Below are positions 16,693-23,975 of a stretch of DNA of 64,000 nucleotides, one piece after another. The DNA is from Lactiplantibacillus garii (GTDB lineage Bacteria > Bacillota > Bacilli > Lactobacillales > Lactobacillaceae): positions 22,193 to 86,192 of the forward strand of contig NZ_QWZQ01000006.1 of assembly GCF_003885105.1 (NCBI RefSeq). The letters run 5' to 3'. Positions within the stretch are counted from its first letter, which is position 1; each line of letters starts with the position of its first letter. The notes beneath the pieces are model-generated. The model was given only the letters and a program-made list of their open reading frames with translations, made no database searches and was not told where the DNA came from. The position numbers were made by a program, and so were the translations under genes.

Positions 16693-17851
16693 TTTTGAAA
16701 CTGTCATTAACCGGCGTCACACGAACGCCGTTAAGTGGGACGTAAAGGATAACGAACTCCCAATGTGGGTCGCCGATATGGATTTTGCGACCGCGCCGGA
16801 AATTACCGCCGCGTTAACGAAGCGGGCTCAGTTTGGTATTTTTGGTTACGAAGAAGTTCCAACCGCTTATTACCAGGCAGTTGCTGATTGGTGGGCGCAG
16901 GAACACGCTTTTCGCCCCCAGCTTGACTGGCTGCTCTTTTGTACCGGAGTAGTTCCCGCCATTTCGTCAATCGTACGTAAGATGACGGCTCCCGGTGATA
17001 ACGTGGTCGTTCAGGCGCCAGTTTACAATATTTTTTACCATTCCATCGAAAATAACGGCCGGCACACGCTGGCTAGCAACCTAGTCAACGAAAATGATCA
17101 GTACCGAATTGACTGGGATGATTTAGAACGTAAGTTGGCGGCACCGTTGACTACTATGATGATCCTGTGTAACCCGCAAAACCCAATTGGCATCGTTTGG
17201 TCACGGGCAACGTTGCAACGCATCGGTGAGTTGGCACTAAAACACCACGTCTTAGTAGTTGCGGACGAAATTCACTGTGATTTAACCTTGAACGGGAACC
17301 AGTACGTGCCGTTTGCGTCGTTATCGGACGTCGTTGCGGCCAACAGCATTAGTTGCGTTTCGCCCAGCAAAACGTTTAACGTGGCGGCGTTGCACGCGGC
17401 GACGTTAATTATCCCAGATGAAAACGTCCGGGCGTTAGTTAGTCGGGGCATCAACAATGATGAGTTGGCGGAACCAAATTCGTTTGCGATTCCGGGCAGC
17501 ATCGCGGCCTATACGCAGGGCAAAACGTGGGTGCACGAATTACGAACAAAGATTGCGGCTAACCAGCGGCAGGTGGCGCAGTTTGTGGCTACCGAATTAC
17601 CGCAAGTTAAGCTGATTGAGGCACAGGCGACCTACCTGTTATGGTTAGACGTGAGTCAAATTACGACGGATAGTGCGGCGCTAGCGCAGTTTATTCGAAA
17701 AGCAACCGGCTTATTTTTATCGGCCGGGGACGTTTACCGGGGGGATGGCAACCAGTTCTTACGGATGAACGTGGCTTGCCCAACCGCCGAGTTAACGGAC
17801 GGGTTGGCACGGCTTAAGCGCGGGATTCGCGCCTACTTAACAACTAAATAG
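16682..17851 (+). CDS. patB: MalY/PatB-type PLP-dependent C-S lyase (cystathionine beta-lyase)
   Basis: A 389-residue fold-type I aminotransferase-like enzyme of the MalY/PatB group, which cleaves cystathionine or cysteine conjugates to a thiol, pyruvate and ammonia. Key features: LPMWVADMDFATAPEI near the N-terminus, NPQNPIGIVWSR, the PLP-contact segment VVADEIHCDL, and the Schiff-base lysine in SPSKTFNVAALHAA (family form S-x-x-K-T-F-N). ATG at 16682 is chosen because PYDFETVINRRHTNAVKWD is the conserved family start. Translationally coupled with DUF3737. A terminator follows. Confidence 0.92.
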   Translation: MPYDFETVINRRHTNAVKWDVKDNELPMWVADMDFATAPEITAALTKRAQFGIFGYEEVPTAYYQAVADWWAQEHAFRPQLDWLLFCTGVVPAISSIVRKMTAPGDNVVVQAPVYNIFYHSIENNGRHTLASNLVNENDQYRIDWDDLERKLAAPLTTMMILCNPQNPIGIVWSRATLQRIGELALKHHVLVVADEIHCDLTLNGNQYVPFASLSDVVAANSISCVSPSKTFNVAALHAATLIIPDENVRALVSRGINNDELAEPNSFAIPGSIAAYTQGKTWVHELRTKIAANQRQVAQFVATELPQVKLIEAQATYLLWLDVSQITTDSAALAQFIRKATGLFLSAGDVYRGDGNQFLRMNVACPTAELTDGLARLKRGIRAYLTTK

Positions 17852-17878
17852 GCTTTTTATAGACTGGGACAAAATTTT

Positions 17879-17925
17879 AAGTCCCTCAATGGCTCAAAAT
17901 AAACTGAGTCATTGGGGGACTTTGT
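17879..17925 (+). terminator. Rho-independent terminator
   Basis: Arms AAGTCCCTCAATGGCTCA and TGAGTCATTGGGGGACTT around an eight-base loop, followed by TTTGTTTT. It ends the DUF3737-malY operon. Confidence 0.85.
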
Positions 17926-17930
17926 TTTCC

Positions 17931-18004
17931 GCGACAATATTGTCGAGACGTGCGCCAGAAGTCAGTTTGGTCCGCTTAACATGAACTAACTAACTTTAGG
18001 CACA
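17931..18004 (+). repeat. Dispersed intergenic repeat, copy C (plus orientation)
   Basis: GCGACAATATTGTCGAGACG followed by TGCGCCAGAAGTCAGTTTGG and TCCGCTTAAC. This is the reverse complement of the body of copies B, D, E and F, without their GAGGCTGTGAC hairpin. It follows a terminator, as copy A does. Confidence 0.65.
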
Positions 18005-18065
18005 TGCTTTTTAAGTGCAATTAAATAACAAAATGGTTATGATAAAACGCAGGTAGGTGATTAAG

Positions 18066-18659
18066 ATGGAAATTGGAATTGTGGGTGCCGGGACGGTCGG
18101 TACTGTCTTAGCGCGCACGTTTGCGCGCGGCGATAACCAGGTCAAACTCAGTCGGCACAGTGGGGCCGCTAGTTTAGTGCCCCGGCGTGCGGAGTTTGAC
18201 GCTAACGTTAGTTTCGTAGAAGTGACCACCGCATTGCAACAACCGTTGGTCATCATTGCGGTACCGTTTGAACGGGCACCGGAAGTGTTAGCGCAGGTTC
18301 CGGATTACCAGCAACGGATCGTGGTTGACGTGACGAACCAGTTCACGGCCGACTTTAAAAAGATCAAAACGGCCCCGCTAACGGGGAGCGAAGTGTTGGC
18401 TAAGGCCGCCAATAATGCGCGGGTCATCAAGGCGTTTAACACCTTGCCACCGGATTTTATGGACGGACACGTGGACGGCCTTGGCCGGCGGGTCCTCTTT
18501 TACGCGGGTGACGACGTTGCGGCTAAGAAGGAATTTGCGGCGCTGGTCCGGCCGTTGAACTTTCGACCAGTCAACCTGGGTAAGCTCCGCCACGGCGGCA
18601 GTGTGATGCAGGTCGGGGGTGGCCTGGGGAATACTCACTTTGTGCAAATTGAAGAGTAG
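18066..18659 (+). CDS. NADP-binding oxidoreductase, F420-dependent NADP reductase-like
   Basis: A 197-residue Rossmann-fold protein opening with MEIGIVGAGTVGTVLARTFARGDNQVKLSRHSG. This is the GxGxxG dinucleotide motif followed by an NADPH-preferring SRH basic patch. The middle segment VDVTNQF and RVIKAFNTLPP match the NADPH-dependent reductase group annotated by similarity to F420:NADP oxidoreductase. F420 itself is not expected here, so the physiological substrate is unknown. ATG 18066 follows AGGTGA by 6 bases; GTG at 18057 lies inside that site and is rejected. Confidence 0.85.
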   Translation: MEIGIVGAGTVGTVLARTFARGDNQVKLSRHSGAASLVPRRAEFDANVSFVEVTTALQQPLVIIAVPFERAPEVLAQVPDYQQRIVVDVTNQFTADFKKIKTAPLTGSEVLAKAANNARVIKAFNTLPPDFMDGHVDGLGRRVLFYAGDDVAAKKEFAALVRPLNFRPVNLGKLRHGGSVMQVGGGLGNTHFVQIEE

Positions 18660-18664
18660 GACCG

Positions 18665-18693
18665 TTGACAGAAATGCCAAAACTAAGTAAACT
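18665..18693 (+). promoter_or_regulatory. Strong sigma-A promoter of the 18.7 kb RNA
   Basis: TTGACA (18665-18670), 17-base spacer, TAAACT (18688-18693). It is one of the best promoter matches in the window. It starts 6 bases after the stop of the upstream gene and points at the candidate structured RNA. Confidence 0.75.
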
Positions 18694-18699
18694 TTGAGT

Positions 18700-18875
18700 T
18701 AATAAATCAAAAGGAGGGTTGTTTGATGTTGTTCATTGGCTAGGTTGTGACCAATTGCAAAGTGAGTTTGACTCACTAGTTTTTTGGTACCCTAATGCCC
18801 GTGAACGTTAAGAGTGGTGAACATCAACCCCCTTTTTAGTTCGGCGACGCAGTGGGAGTAACTGCGTCTTTTTTT
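18700..18875 (+). ncRNA. Candidate structured small RNA or leader, unknown class
   Basis: A transcript of about 175 bases is predicted between a strong promoter and an intrinsic terminator. AAAAGGAGGGTTG (18709-18721) pairs with CAACCCCCTTTTT (18825-18837) with one mismatch. The stem continues as ATG/TTCA with TGAACAT (18818-18824) across a three-base bulge. Inside are hairpins ATTGG/CCAAT and GTGAGT-TTG-ACTCAC. The long closing stem buries a strong ribosome binding site and the ATG of a five-codon frame (MLFIG, 18726-18743). The terminator does not share bases with the closing stem, so a free-standing small RNA is favoured over a riboswitch for the rsgA gene downstream. No known family was recognised; a divergent 6S-like RNA cannot be excluded. 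Confidence 0.55.
18846..18875 (+). terminator. Rho-independent terminator of the 18.7 kb RNA
   Basis: Perfect arms GACGCAGT and ACTGCGTC around a seven-base loop, followed by seven T. It lies 48 bases before the rsgA start. Confidence 0.88.
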
Positions 18876-18923
18876 GACCTCGTAAGTGGGCTGGGGTACT
18901 GGTTCTTACGAAAGGATAAATAA

Positions 18924-19988
18924 TTGATAATTGATTTAAAAACTTACGGCTTAACCCCTGATTTTGAACGGGCAGCGGCGGGAAAACCGCACGCTAAATT
19001 AGGCCGGGTCGTCAACCAACAACGCAATTTGTACCGGGTGCTGACCGCGACGGGGGAACTGAAGGCCCAACTGAGCGGTAAGTTCCGGCACGTTGCCACC
19101 ACGCAAACGGAATTTCCAACGGTCGGCGACTGGGTGTTACTGACCGCCCTAACGAGTGATCGGGCCCAGATTCAGCAAGTGCTGCCCCGTCGCAGTGTAC
19201 TCGCCCGCGGAAGTGTTCATCAGGCTGGACAGGGCCAGTTGATTGCGGCTAACTTAGACACGGTTTTTATTTGTACGTCGTTAAATGAAGAATTTAACGT
19301 CCGGCGATTAGAACGGTATTTGACCCTGGCTTGGGAGAGTCGTGCGACACCGGTGATCGTGTTAACTAAAATGGATCTTTGCCGGGACTTAGCAACTAAA
19401 ATGGCGGCACTTGAAACGGTGAGTGTCGGCGTAGAGACCATTATTTGTTCGGTGAAGGAGCCCGCAAGTCTGGCTCCCTTACATCAATACACCACTCCGG
19501 GACGGACCGTTGCGTTTATTGGGTCTTCGGGGGTCGGCAAATCGACTTTGATCAACGCTTTACTGGGCCGCACGGAACTTGTGACGCGGACCATTCGTGC
19601 CGACGATGATAAGGGTCGGCACACGACCACGGCCCGGCAACTCTTACAGTTACCCACCGGGGGGCTGGTCATTGATACACCGGGTATGCGGGAATTACAA
19701 CTCTACGCTGGCAATTTGGACCAGACGTTTGGGGACGTCGCACAACTCGCAACGCGTTGTCGGTTTAACGATTGTTCCCACCAAACGGAACCGGGGTGTG
19801 CCGTGCGGGCCGCCGTGGAGCGGGGAGAACTGGATCCTCAGCGGGTTGTGAGCTACCAAAAATTACAGCGAGAAATGAGTTATCAGGATTTAAACGCTCG
19901 CCAGTTGGAGCAAGCAAAAATCGAGCGGATGTTTGGCGGTAAGCGCGCGATGCAGCAAGTCGTCCGGCGCGCTAAAAAGCGCCGGTAA
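18924..19988 (+). CDS. rsgA: RsgA, ribosome small subunit-dependent GTPase
   Basis: A 354-residue circularly permuted GTPase that helps late 30S ribosomal subunit maturation in the cytosol. Order of elements: N-terminal OB fold (about residues 15-95), G4 TKMDL, then the P-loop GSSGVGKSTLINAL, then G3 DTPGMREL. The C-terminal zinc-binding segment is CRFNDCSHQTEPGCAV. The G4-G1-G3 order is diagnostic. The start is TTG at 18924 with GAAAGGA upstream; no ATG lies near. It sits behind the terminator of the candidate RNA, so read-through could contribute to expression. The basic C-terminus (QQVVRRAKKRR) suits rRNA contact. Lactobacilli often carry more than one RsgA; this may be a paralogue. Confidence 0.93.
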   Translation: MIIDLKTYGLTPDFERAAAGKPHAKLGRVVNQQRNLYRVLTATGELKAQLSGKFRHVATTQTEFPTVGDWVLLTALTSDRAQIQQVLPRRSVLARGSVHQAGQGQLIAANLDTVFICTSLNEEFNVRRLERYLTLAWESRATPVIVLTKMDLCRDLATKMAALETVSVGVETIICSVKEPASLAPLHQYTTPGRTVAFIGSSGVGKSTLINALLGRTELVTRTIRADDDKGRHTTTARQLLQLPTGGLVIDTPGMRELQLYAGNLDQTFGDVAQLATRCRFNDCSHQTEPGCAVRAAVERGELDPQRVVSYQKLQREMSYQDLNARQLEQAKIERMFGGKRAMQQVVRRAKKRR

Positions 19989-20052
19989 GTTCAATGAGCG
20001 CGGAACCCATTAATTTTTAGCCCTCATTTCGGCACCGTTGTCACGGAAATAA

Positions 20053-20098
20053 AAGGCCCGTAAATTACTCAGGTGACTTTGAGCAATTTACGGGCCTT
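20053..20098. terminator. Bidirectional terminator
   Basis: Arms AAGGCCCGTAAATTACTCA and TGAGCAATTTACGGGCCTT (one mismatch) with flanking A and T runs. It separates rsgA from the convergent HAD phosphatase gene. Confidence 0.85.
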
Positions 20099-20183
20099 AA
20101 AAGGTTCACGCTTGTTTTAAAATTCAACCAAATGCCACTTCTTAAAGACGCTGCCCCGGCTTAACCTGAGCGGGTCGCCCGCT

Positions 20184-20867
20184 TTACCAGTTCAACAAGC
20201 AGTGCTGTAACTGGCTAAAATCAGTAACGGTTACCGTGGGGCGAACATTGCGAGCGACTTGGTGGTGTGGGTTGAACCAAATGCTGGCTAACCCGGCGTT
20301 GGCTGCACCGGTGATGTCTGAAGCGAGGCTGTCGCCGACCATTACCGCGTTATCCGGGGTTAGGTCCGGATAGCGGGTAGTCATTGCGTCAAAAAATCGA
20401 CGGTCCGGTTTTGCAACGCCAACGGCTTCGGAAATGAAGACGTGGTCAAAGTACGGCGCCAATCCCGCGCCCCGGATCCGATTTAACTGGGTATCCTGAA
20501 CACCGTTTGTGCCTATGAGTAACGTTAGCTGGGCTGTTTTTAACGTCGTGAGTAGCGATTGAACCCCGGGCAATGTCTGGTATCCTTGCCCGAGCAACGC
20601 GTTGTATTCCCGTTGGACGGTTGGACCGTCAACCACGATACCCAGTTTTCCCAGAACGATTTGAAACCGTTGATTGAGTAGCTGCTCACGGTCACCACCG
20701 TGTTCGATCTGAGCCCAAACCTGGTGATTGTGCGCTAAGTAGCACCGTTTAGCGACTGTTAAATCGGGCACGTGGTAACGGGTCAGAATCGTCTTTAAAC
20801 TGCTTTGTTCCGCTGCTTGAAAGTCTAGTAAGGTGTCGTCCAAATCAAAAATAACGTACTTTAACAC
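20184..20867 (-). CDS. HAD-family phosphatase, YjjG-type pyrimidine nucleotidase
   Basis: A 227-residue HAD hydrolase. Motif I is VIFDLDDTLLDF (nucleophile Asp and acid/base Asp), motif II is LLIGTNG, motif III lysine is in VAKPDRRFF, and motif IV is MVGDSLASDITGA. The length and the DDTLLDF opening match YjjG/YfnB enzymes, which dephosphorylate (non-canonical) pyrimidine nucleotides. GTG at 20867 is preferred because GGTGG lies 5 bases ahead and the family starts at KYVIFDLDDT. ATG at 20885 is an alternative with poor ribosome binding. Divergently transcribed from the acetyltransferase at 20967. Confidence 0.88.
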   Translation of the reverse strand: MLKYVIFDLDDTLLDFQAAEQSSLKTILTRYHVPDLTVAKRCYLAHNHQVWAQIEHGGDREQLLNQRFQIVLGKLGIVVDGPTVQREYNALLGQGYQTLPGVQSLLTTLKTAQLTLLIGTNGVQDTQLNRIRGAGLAPYFDHVFISEAVGVAKPDRRFFDAMTTRYPDLTPDNAVMVGDSLASDITGAANAGLASIWFNPHHQVARNVRPTVTVTDFSQLQHCLLNW

Positions 20868-20966
20868 TTGTACCACCGCTTTCATGTTAATAGGGTCATC
20901 ATACAGTAAATTCGGTGAGTGTGGTATGCTTAAACTATCAACTATTAAAGGAAGTTTAAATAAACA

Positions 20967-21536
20967 ATGGAAATCGATAACGATCCGGCGTACCAACAAA
21001 TGATTAACGGCGAACTCTACATGGAGTCCCCAATTTTACAGCAACGGCGGCGCGCGGTGCGTACCAAAATCATGCAGTATAATCAGATTGCGGACAGTAC
21101 CGAGCGGAATACCAAGATGAAAAGTTTACTGCGTTCGGTCGGCGACCGGTTCTTCGTGGAACCAACCTTTGAGTTTAGTTACGGGGTCAACATTACCATC
21201 GGCGATCACTTCTATGCTAATCACGGGGTGACGATCTGTGATGAGGGGTTAGTTAAGATTGGTAACGATTGTAAGTTTGGCCCTAAAGTGGGCTTGTACA
21301 CTCCGCAACACCCGTTAGATCCGGCAGTCCGGCGAACGGAAGCTGAACGGACGGCGCCAATCACGATTGGTAACGACGTCTGGATCGGTGGCAGTGCTAT
21401 TATTTTGCCCGGCGTGACGCTGGGGAATAACGTCATCGTTGGTGCTGGCGCAGTTGTGACGCACTCCTTCCCCGATAACGTCATCGTGGTTGGTAATCCG
21501 GCCCGGGTCTTAAAAGAAAATAAGCCGGCAGACTAA
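20967..21536 (+). CDS. Maltose/galactoside O-acetyltransferase-like (LbH hexapeptide)
   Basis: A 189-residue sugar O-acetyltransferase with an N-terminal Mac domain (MINGELYMESPILQQRRRAVRTKI) and a left-handed beta-helix of hexapeptide repeats. The active-site His is in FYANHGVTICD-like context, and TIGNDVWIGGSAIILPGVTLG completes the acetyl-CoA site. It transfers acetyl from acetyl-CoA to a sugar 6-hydroxyl, probably in detoxifying non-metabolised sugars. ATG 20967 has AAAGGAAG upstream. Related to the protein at 26262, but not a recent duplicate. Confidence 0.9.
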   Translation: MEIDNDPAYQQMINGELYMESPILQQRRRAVRTKIMQYNQIADSTERNTKMKSLLRSVGDRFFVEPTFEFSYGVNITIGDHFYANHGVTICDEGLVKIGNDCKFGPKVGLYTPQHPLDPAVRRTEAERTAPITIGNDVWIGGSAIILPGVTLGNNVIVGAGAVVTHSFPDNVIVVGNPARVLKENKPAD

Positions 21537-21609
21537 TTGACAAGCATCCTTGAAACGGTGAAAATAAAGTTAGGGTTGATCTAATTTTTCCACACTAGGA
21601 GGAATCAGT

Positions 21610-22053
21610 ATGTCAGACATGAGTCCTAAGGAATTTAAACATATTTTAGTGGGGGTCGACGATTCCGCTGACGCCCAACTGGCCTTTCGTTACGCAATTA
21701 ATCGGGCCAAAACGGACGGTGCGAAGTTGACCATCGTTTCAATTTTGGAACAGCACAGTATGAACGTTTATGAAGCCATGAGTAAGGATTTTATTCACGG
21801 GCAGCGTAAAGATTTGGAAGACCACGTGTTACAGTACCAGAAGCTGGCCCAAGAGTTCGGGGTTAAAGACGTTAGCGTTGTCGTTGACGAAGGTGATCCC
21901 GGTGAAACGATCGTGAAAGATATTATCCCGGCCGTTAAACCCGATCTATTAGTTATCGGTTCGGTGTCGAAGCAGGGCGTTCGGAAATACTTTGGTTCGC
22001 AGGCGGCGTACATGGCGAAAAACGCGCCGGTTTCCGTTTTAGTGATCCGTTAA
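21610..22053 (+). CDS. Universal stress protein, UspA family
   Basis: A 147-residue Usp-domain protein: FKHILVGVDDSADAQLAFRYAINRAKTDGAKLTIVSI at the start. The ATP-binding motif G-x2-G-x9-GS is represented by GSVSKQGVRKYFGSQAAYMAKNAPVSVLVIR at the end, with RKYFGS in place of the most common form. It is cytosolic and probably binds ATP; it contributes to stress tolerance by unknown means. TAGGAGG precedes ATG 21610. Monocistronic with a terminator behind it. Confidence 0.92.
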   Translation: MSDMSPKEFKHILVGVDDSADAQLAFRYAINRAKTDGAKLTIVSILEQHSMNVYEAMSKDFIHGQRKDLEDHVLQYQKLAQEFGVKDVSVVVDEGDPGETIVKDIIPAVKPDLLVIGSVSKQGVRKYFGSQAAYMAKNAPVSVLVIR

Positions 22054-22075
22054 TCAAATTCATTGAAATAAAAGT

Positions 22076-22107
22076 GCGAGTGGTCCTGAAGTGGCCGCTC
22101 GTTTTTG
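22076..22107 (+). terminator. Rho-independent terminator
   Basis: CGAGTGG and CCGCTCG arms (one G-T pair) around an eleven-base loop, then five T, about 23 bases after the usp stop. Confidence 0.68.
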
Positions 22108-22153
22108 TTAAAATAGAACAATAATCTGAAAACTGAACGGAGACCGTGTCACC

Positions 22154-22795
22154 ATGAAATCAATTAACTTACACCTAGTCGTTGCGGGCGCAACGTATTT
22201 TAATCAATTGGACCGTTTTCAGGGATGGAGCGGGACCCCGCTAACCCCAGCCGGACAGCAAGCCAGTCTAAAAGTGGGGCACCAGCTAGGACAACTACCC
22301 TTAACAACTGCTTTTGCTAGTGATACTAGTCGCAGCGTGCAAACCGGCCGGGCCGTCTTGACAGCCGCGACCCAGGAAAACGTCGAGTTGCAAGCCCTTA
22401 GCGACTTGCGCGCCCCGTTTTTCGGTGGCTTTGAAGGCTTAGAACGGGCCGCCGTGTGGTCGGGATTTGCAACTAAGCTGGGGTATGGGAGTTTAGCGAC
22501 GTTTGCCGCCGACCAAACGCCCAGTGAATTACAGACGTTATTGCACGACCACGACAGTGCCGGTTTAGCTGAAAGCGGCGCGGAATTTTGGCAACGCTAC
22601 GTACGGGGATTGCAAACCGTTTTTACAGCTACGCCGGATCACGGTCACGCCCTCGTCATTGTGGATAGTTCCAGTATGCGGGCCTTACTGTACCGGGCAA
22701 CGGGTGAACAGCCCCACCAAGCGGACTTGGCGGCCAGTGCCGTGGCCACCCTGACTTACGATGGGGATAACTTGCAACCGCTGAGTGAAGCGTAA
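22154..22795 (+). CDS. Histidine phosphatase-fold protein lacking both catalytic histidines
   Basis: A 213-residue protein with the layout of the phosphoglycerate mutase/histidine phosphatase superfamily. Recognisable parts are LHLVVAGATYFNQ at 7-18, GWSGTPLTPAGQQAS at 24-38, SDTSRSVQTGRAV at 56-68 (the SDLxRxxQT motif) and the acidic loop FGGFEGLE at 90-97. The hallmark RHG-E-T is replaced by VAG-A-T (Ala11 where the phospho-accepting His belongs). The second His of the usual VSHGG segment is replaced in VIVDSSSMRALL (Asp171). It should therefore be catalytically dead, perhaps a binding or regulatory protein. ATG 22154 has ACGGAGA upstream. The frame is intact, so it is not a decayed gene. 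Confidence 0.85.
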   Translation: MKSINLHLVVAGATYFNQLDRFQGWSGTPLTPAGQQASLKVGHQLGQLPLTTAFASDTSRSVQTGRAVLTAATQENVELQALSDLRAPFFGGFEGLERAAVWSGFATKLGYGSLATFAADQTPSELQTLLHDHDSAGLAESGAEFWQRYVRGLQTVFTATPDHGHALVIVDSSSMRALLYRATGEQPHQADLAASAVATLTYDGDNLQPLSEA

Positions 22796-22798
22796 AAG

Positions 22799-22841
22799 TT
22801 ATCCACAGTGCATAAATCGCGCGAATAGGGTGTTTTCCACA
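22799..22841 (+). promoter_or_regulatory. Two DnaA boxes
   Basis: TTATCCACA at 22799-22807 (perfect consensus) and TTTTCCACA at 22833-22841 lie in the same orientation, 34 bases apart start to start. They sit in the gap between the phosphatase-like gene and the next gene. Further matches are at 24649-24657, 24753-24761 and 25379-25387. Confidence 0.6.
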
Positions 22842-22921
22842 GATGAGCGCTTGCGGTCAGCTTAAAAGTGCGCTAATGTGTGATTGAGTTGAAATTAATT
22901 TAAATTTAGGAGTTTTTTAAT

Positions 22922-23230
22922 ATGCAAGTAAACGTAGTAACGAGCGTCGTTGCGGGGCAGGAAACGGTTAAGACCGCCGACGTTCAAGCTTTTATGGATG
23001 CTTTAAGGGAACAAGCGGGTAAGGACTTTACCTTTACGTTGGATACGGATTACGGCCAGAGTTTGACGGATCACGCGGCCGACGTTTACTTGGTCTACTT
23101 TGGTTCCCAAGCTAACTTATCCCCAGAACAACGGTCACAAATGATTATTTTTTACTCGGATGAAGATGTGCATAACTTAGATACCCACCGCTTTGTGGAT
23201 ATGTTGCAACAACTGAACAAGGAAAAATAG
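22922..23230 (+). CDS. Small soluble protein, unknown
   Basis: A 102-residue acidic, mixed alpha/beta protein with no recognised domain. It begins MQVNVVTSVVAGQETVKTADVQAFMDALREQAG and ends HRFVDMLQQLNKEK, and has no membrane segment. Preceded by TTTAGGAG, 6 bases from ATG 22922, so translation should be strong. DnaA boxes lie in its upstream region. It is followed after 25 bases by a small membrane protein gene and probably starts an operon reaching to 24639. Confidence 0.72.
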   Translation: MQVNVVTSVVAGQETVKTADVQAFMDALREQAGKDFTFTLDTDYGQSLTDHAADVYLVYFGSQANLSPEQRSQMIIFYSDEDVHNLDTHRFVDMLQQLNKEK

Positions 23231-23255
23231 GGTCAACCGTGAGGGAAGTGCGAAC

Positions 23256-23513
23256 ATGCAATTGTTGATTTTAGGCTTAGTTGCCATCGGACTCATTGTA
23301 TTGGAAGAATTCGTCTTTTCAGCCAGTCGCTATTTTTGGGTGGGTGGCATCGTCCCGGTCTTATGGACGGTCTTTTTGGCGTACCTCGTCGTCGTTAACG
23401 CCGCTACCCTGAACGTCCGGGATTACGCGCTGGCCATCATTGCCGTTATTATTCCCTACGTTTGTTGGGGAAACGGGTTTCAGCGTGGTCAGAATCGCCG
23501 GCAAACGCGATGA
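23256..23513 (+). CDS. Small integral membrane protein, unknown
   Basis: An 85-residue protein with three membrane segments: LLILGLVAIGLIVLEEFVF, GGIVPVLWTVFLAYLVVVNAA and YALAIIAVIIPYVCWGNGF. A basic tail QRGQNRRQTR points to a cytosolic C-terminus. No family is recognised. ATG 23256 has GAGGGAAG upstream. Its stop codon overlaps the start of the GNAT gene (ATGA), which indicates translational coupling. Confidence 0.75.
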   Translation: MQLLILGLVAIGLIVLEEFVFSASRYFWVGGIVPVLWTVFLAYLVVVNAATLNVRDYALAIIAVIIPYVCWGNGFQRGQNRRQTR

Positions 23514-23962
23514 TTAAACGAGTTTTGGCGGCCGACCTACCCCGGGATTTATTGTTGGCTGCTGATCCGGATTGGCAGGTTGTTCGTCAATATTTAAATA
23601 CCGGTGAGTGTTACGCGGCGTGGCAGCAAGGACGGCTGGTTGGTTTAATGGTACTGACACGGTTAAACGACCGGGCGCGGGAAGTTAAAAACATTGCGGT
23701 CGTCCCTAATTATCAGCACCGCGGCGTGGCGCGCCGGTTGTTGACAATGGCGATTCAACGTTGCCGCGCGGATCGTAAGTGTGAAGAGCTGTGGATTGGA
23801 ACCGGCAATTCCTCGCTACGGCAGTTGGCCATTTACCAACGGGCCGGTTTTGAAATGCGGACGGTTTGGGTCAATTATTTTGTGGATAACTATGCGGAGC
23901 CAATCTTTGAAAACGGCTTGCGGTGCAAAAGTATGGTACGACTGTGCATAACAACGAAGTAG
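23510..23962 (+). CDS. GNAT N-acetyltransferase
   Basis: A 150-residue GNAT enzyme. Acetyl-CoA motif A is VKNIAVVPNYQHRGVARRLLTMAI (Q-x-R-G-x-A signature) and motif B is GTGNSSLRQLAIYQRAGFEMRTVW. The C-terminus WVNYFVDNYAEPIFENGLRCKSMVRL resembles the YvbK/PaiA-like subgroup that acetylates small amines or proteins. The start is ATG at 23510 inside the upstream stop codon overlap; longer versions would run through the upstream gene. Likely co-translated with the membrane protein before it. Substrate unknown. Confidence 0.9.
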   Translation: MIKRVLAADLPRDLLLAADPDWQVVRQYLNTGECYAAWQQGRLVGLMVLTRLNDRAREVKNIAVVPNYQHRGVARRLLTMAIQRCRADRKCEELWIGTGNSSLRQLAIYQRAGFEMRTVWVNYFVDNYAEPIFENGLRCKSMVRLCITTK

Positions 23963-23975
23963 GGAGTGAACGCCA

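Noticed and set aside
18726..18743. The five-codon frame MLFIG as a toxin or regulatory peptide gene
   Set aside because: Too short for a type I toxin and without a membrane helix; kept only as part of the RNA structure, where its start is base-paired.
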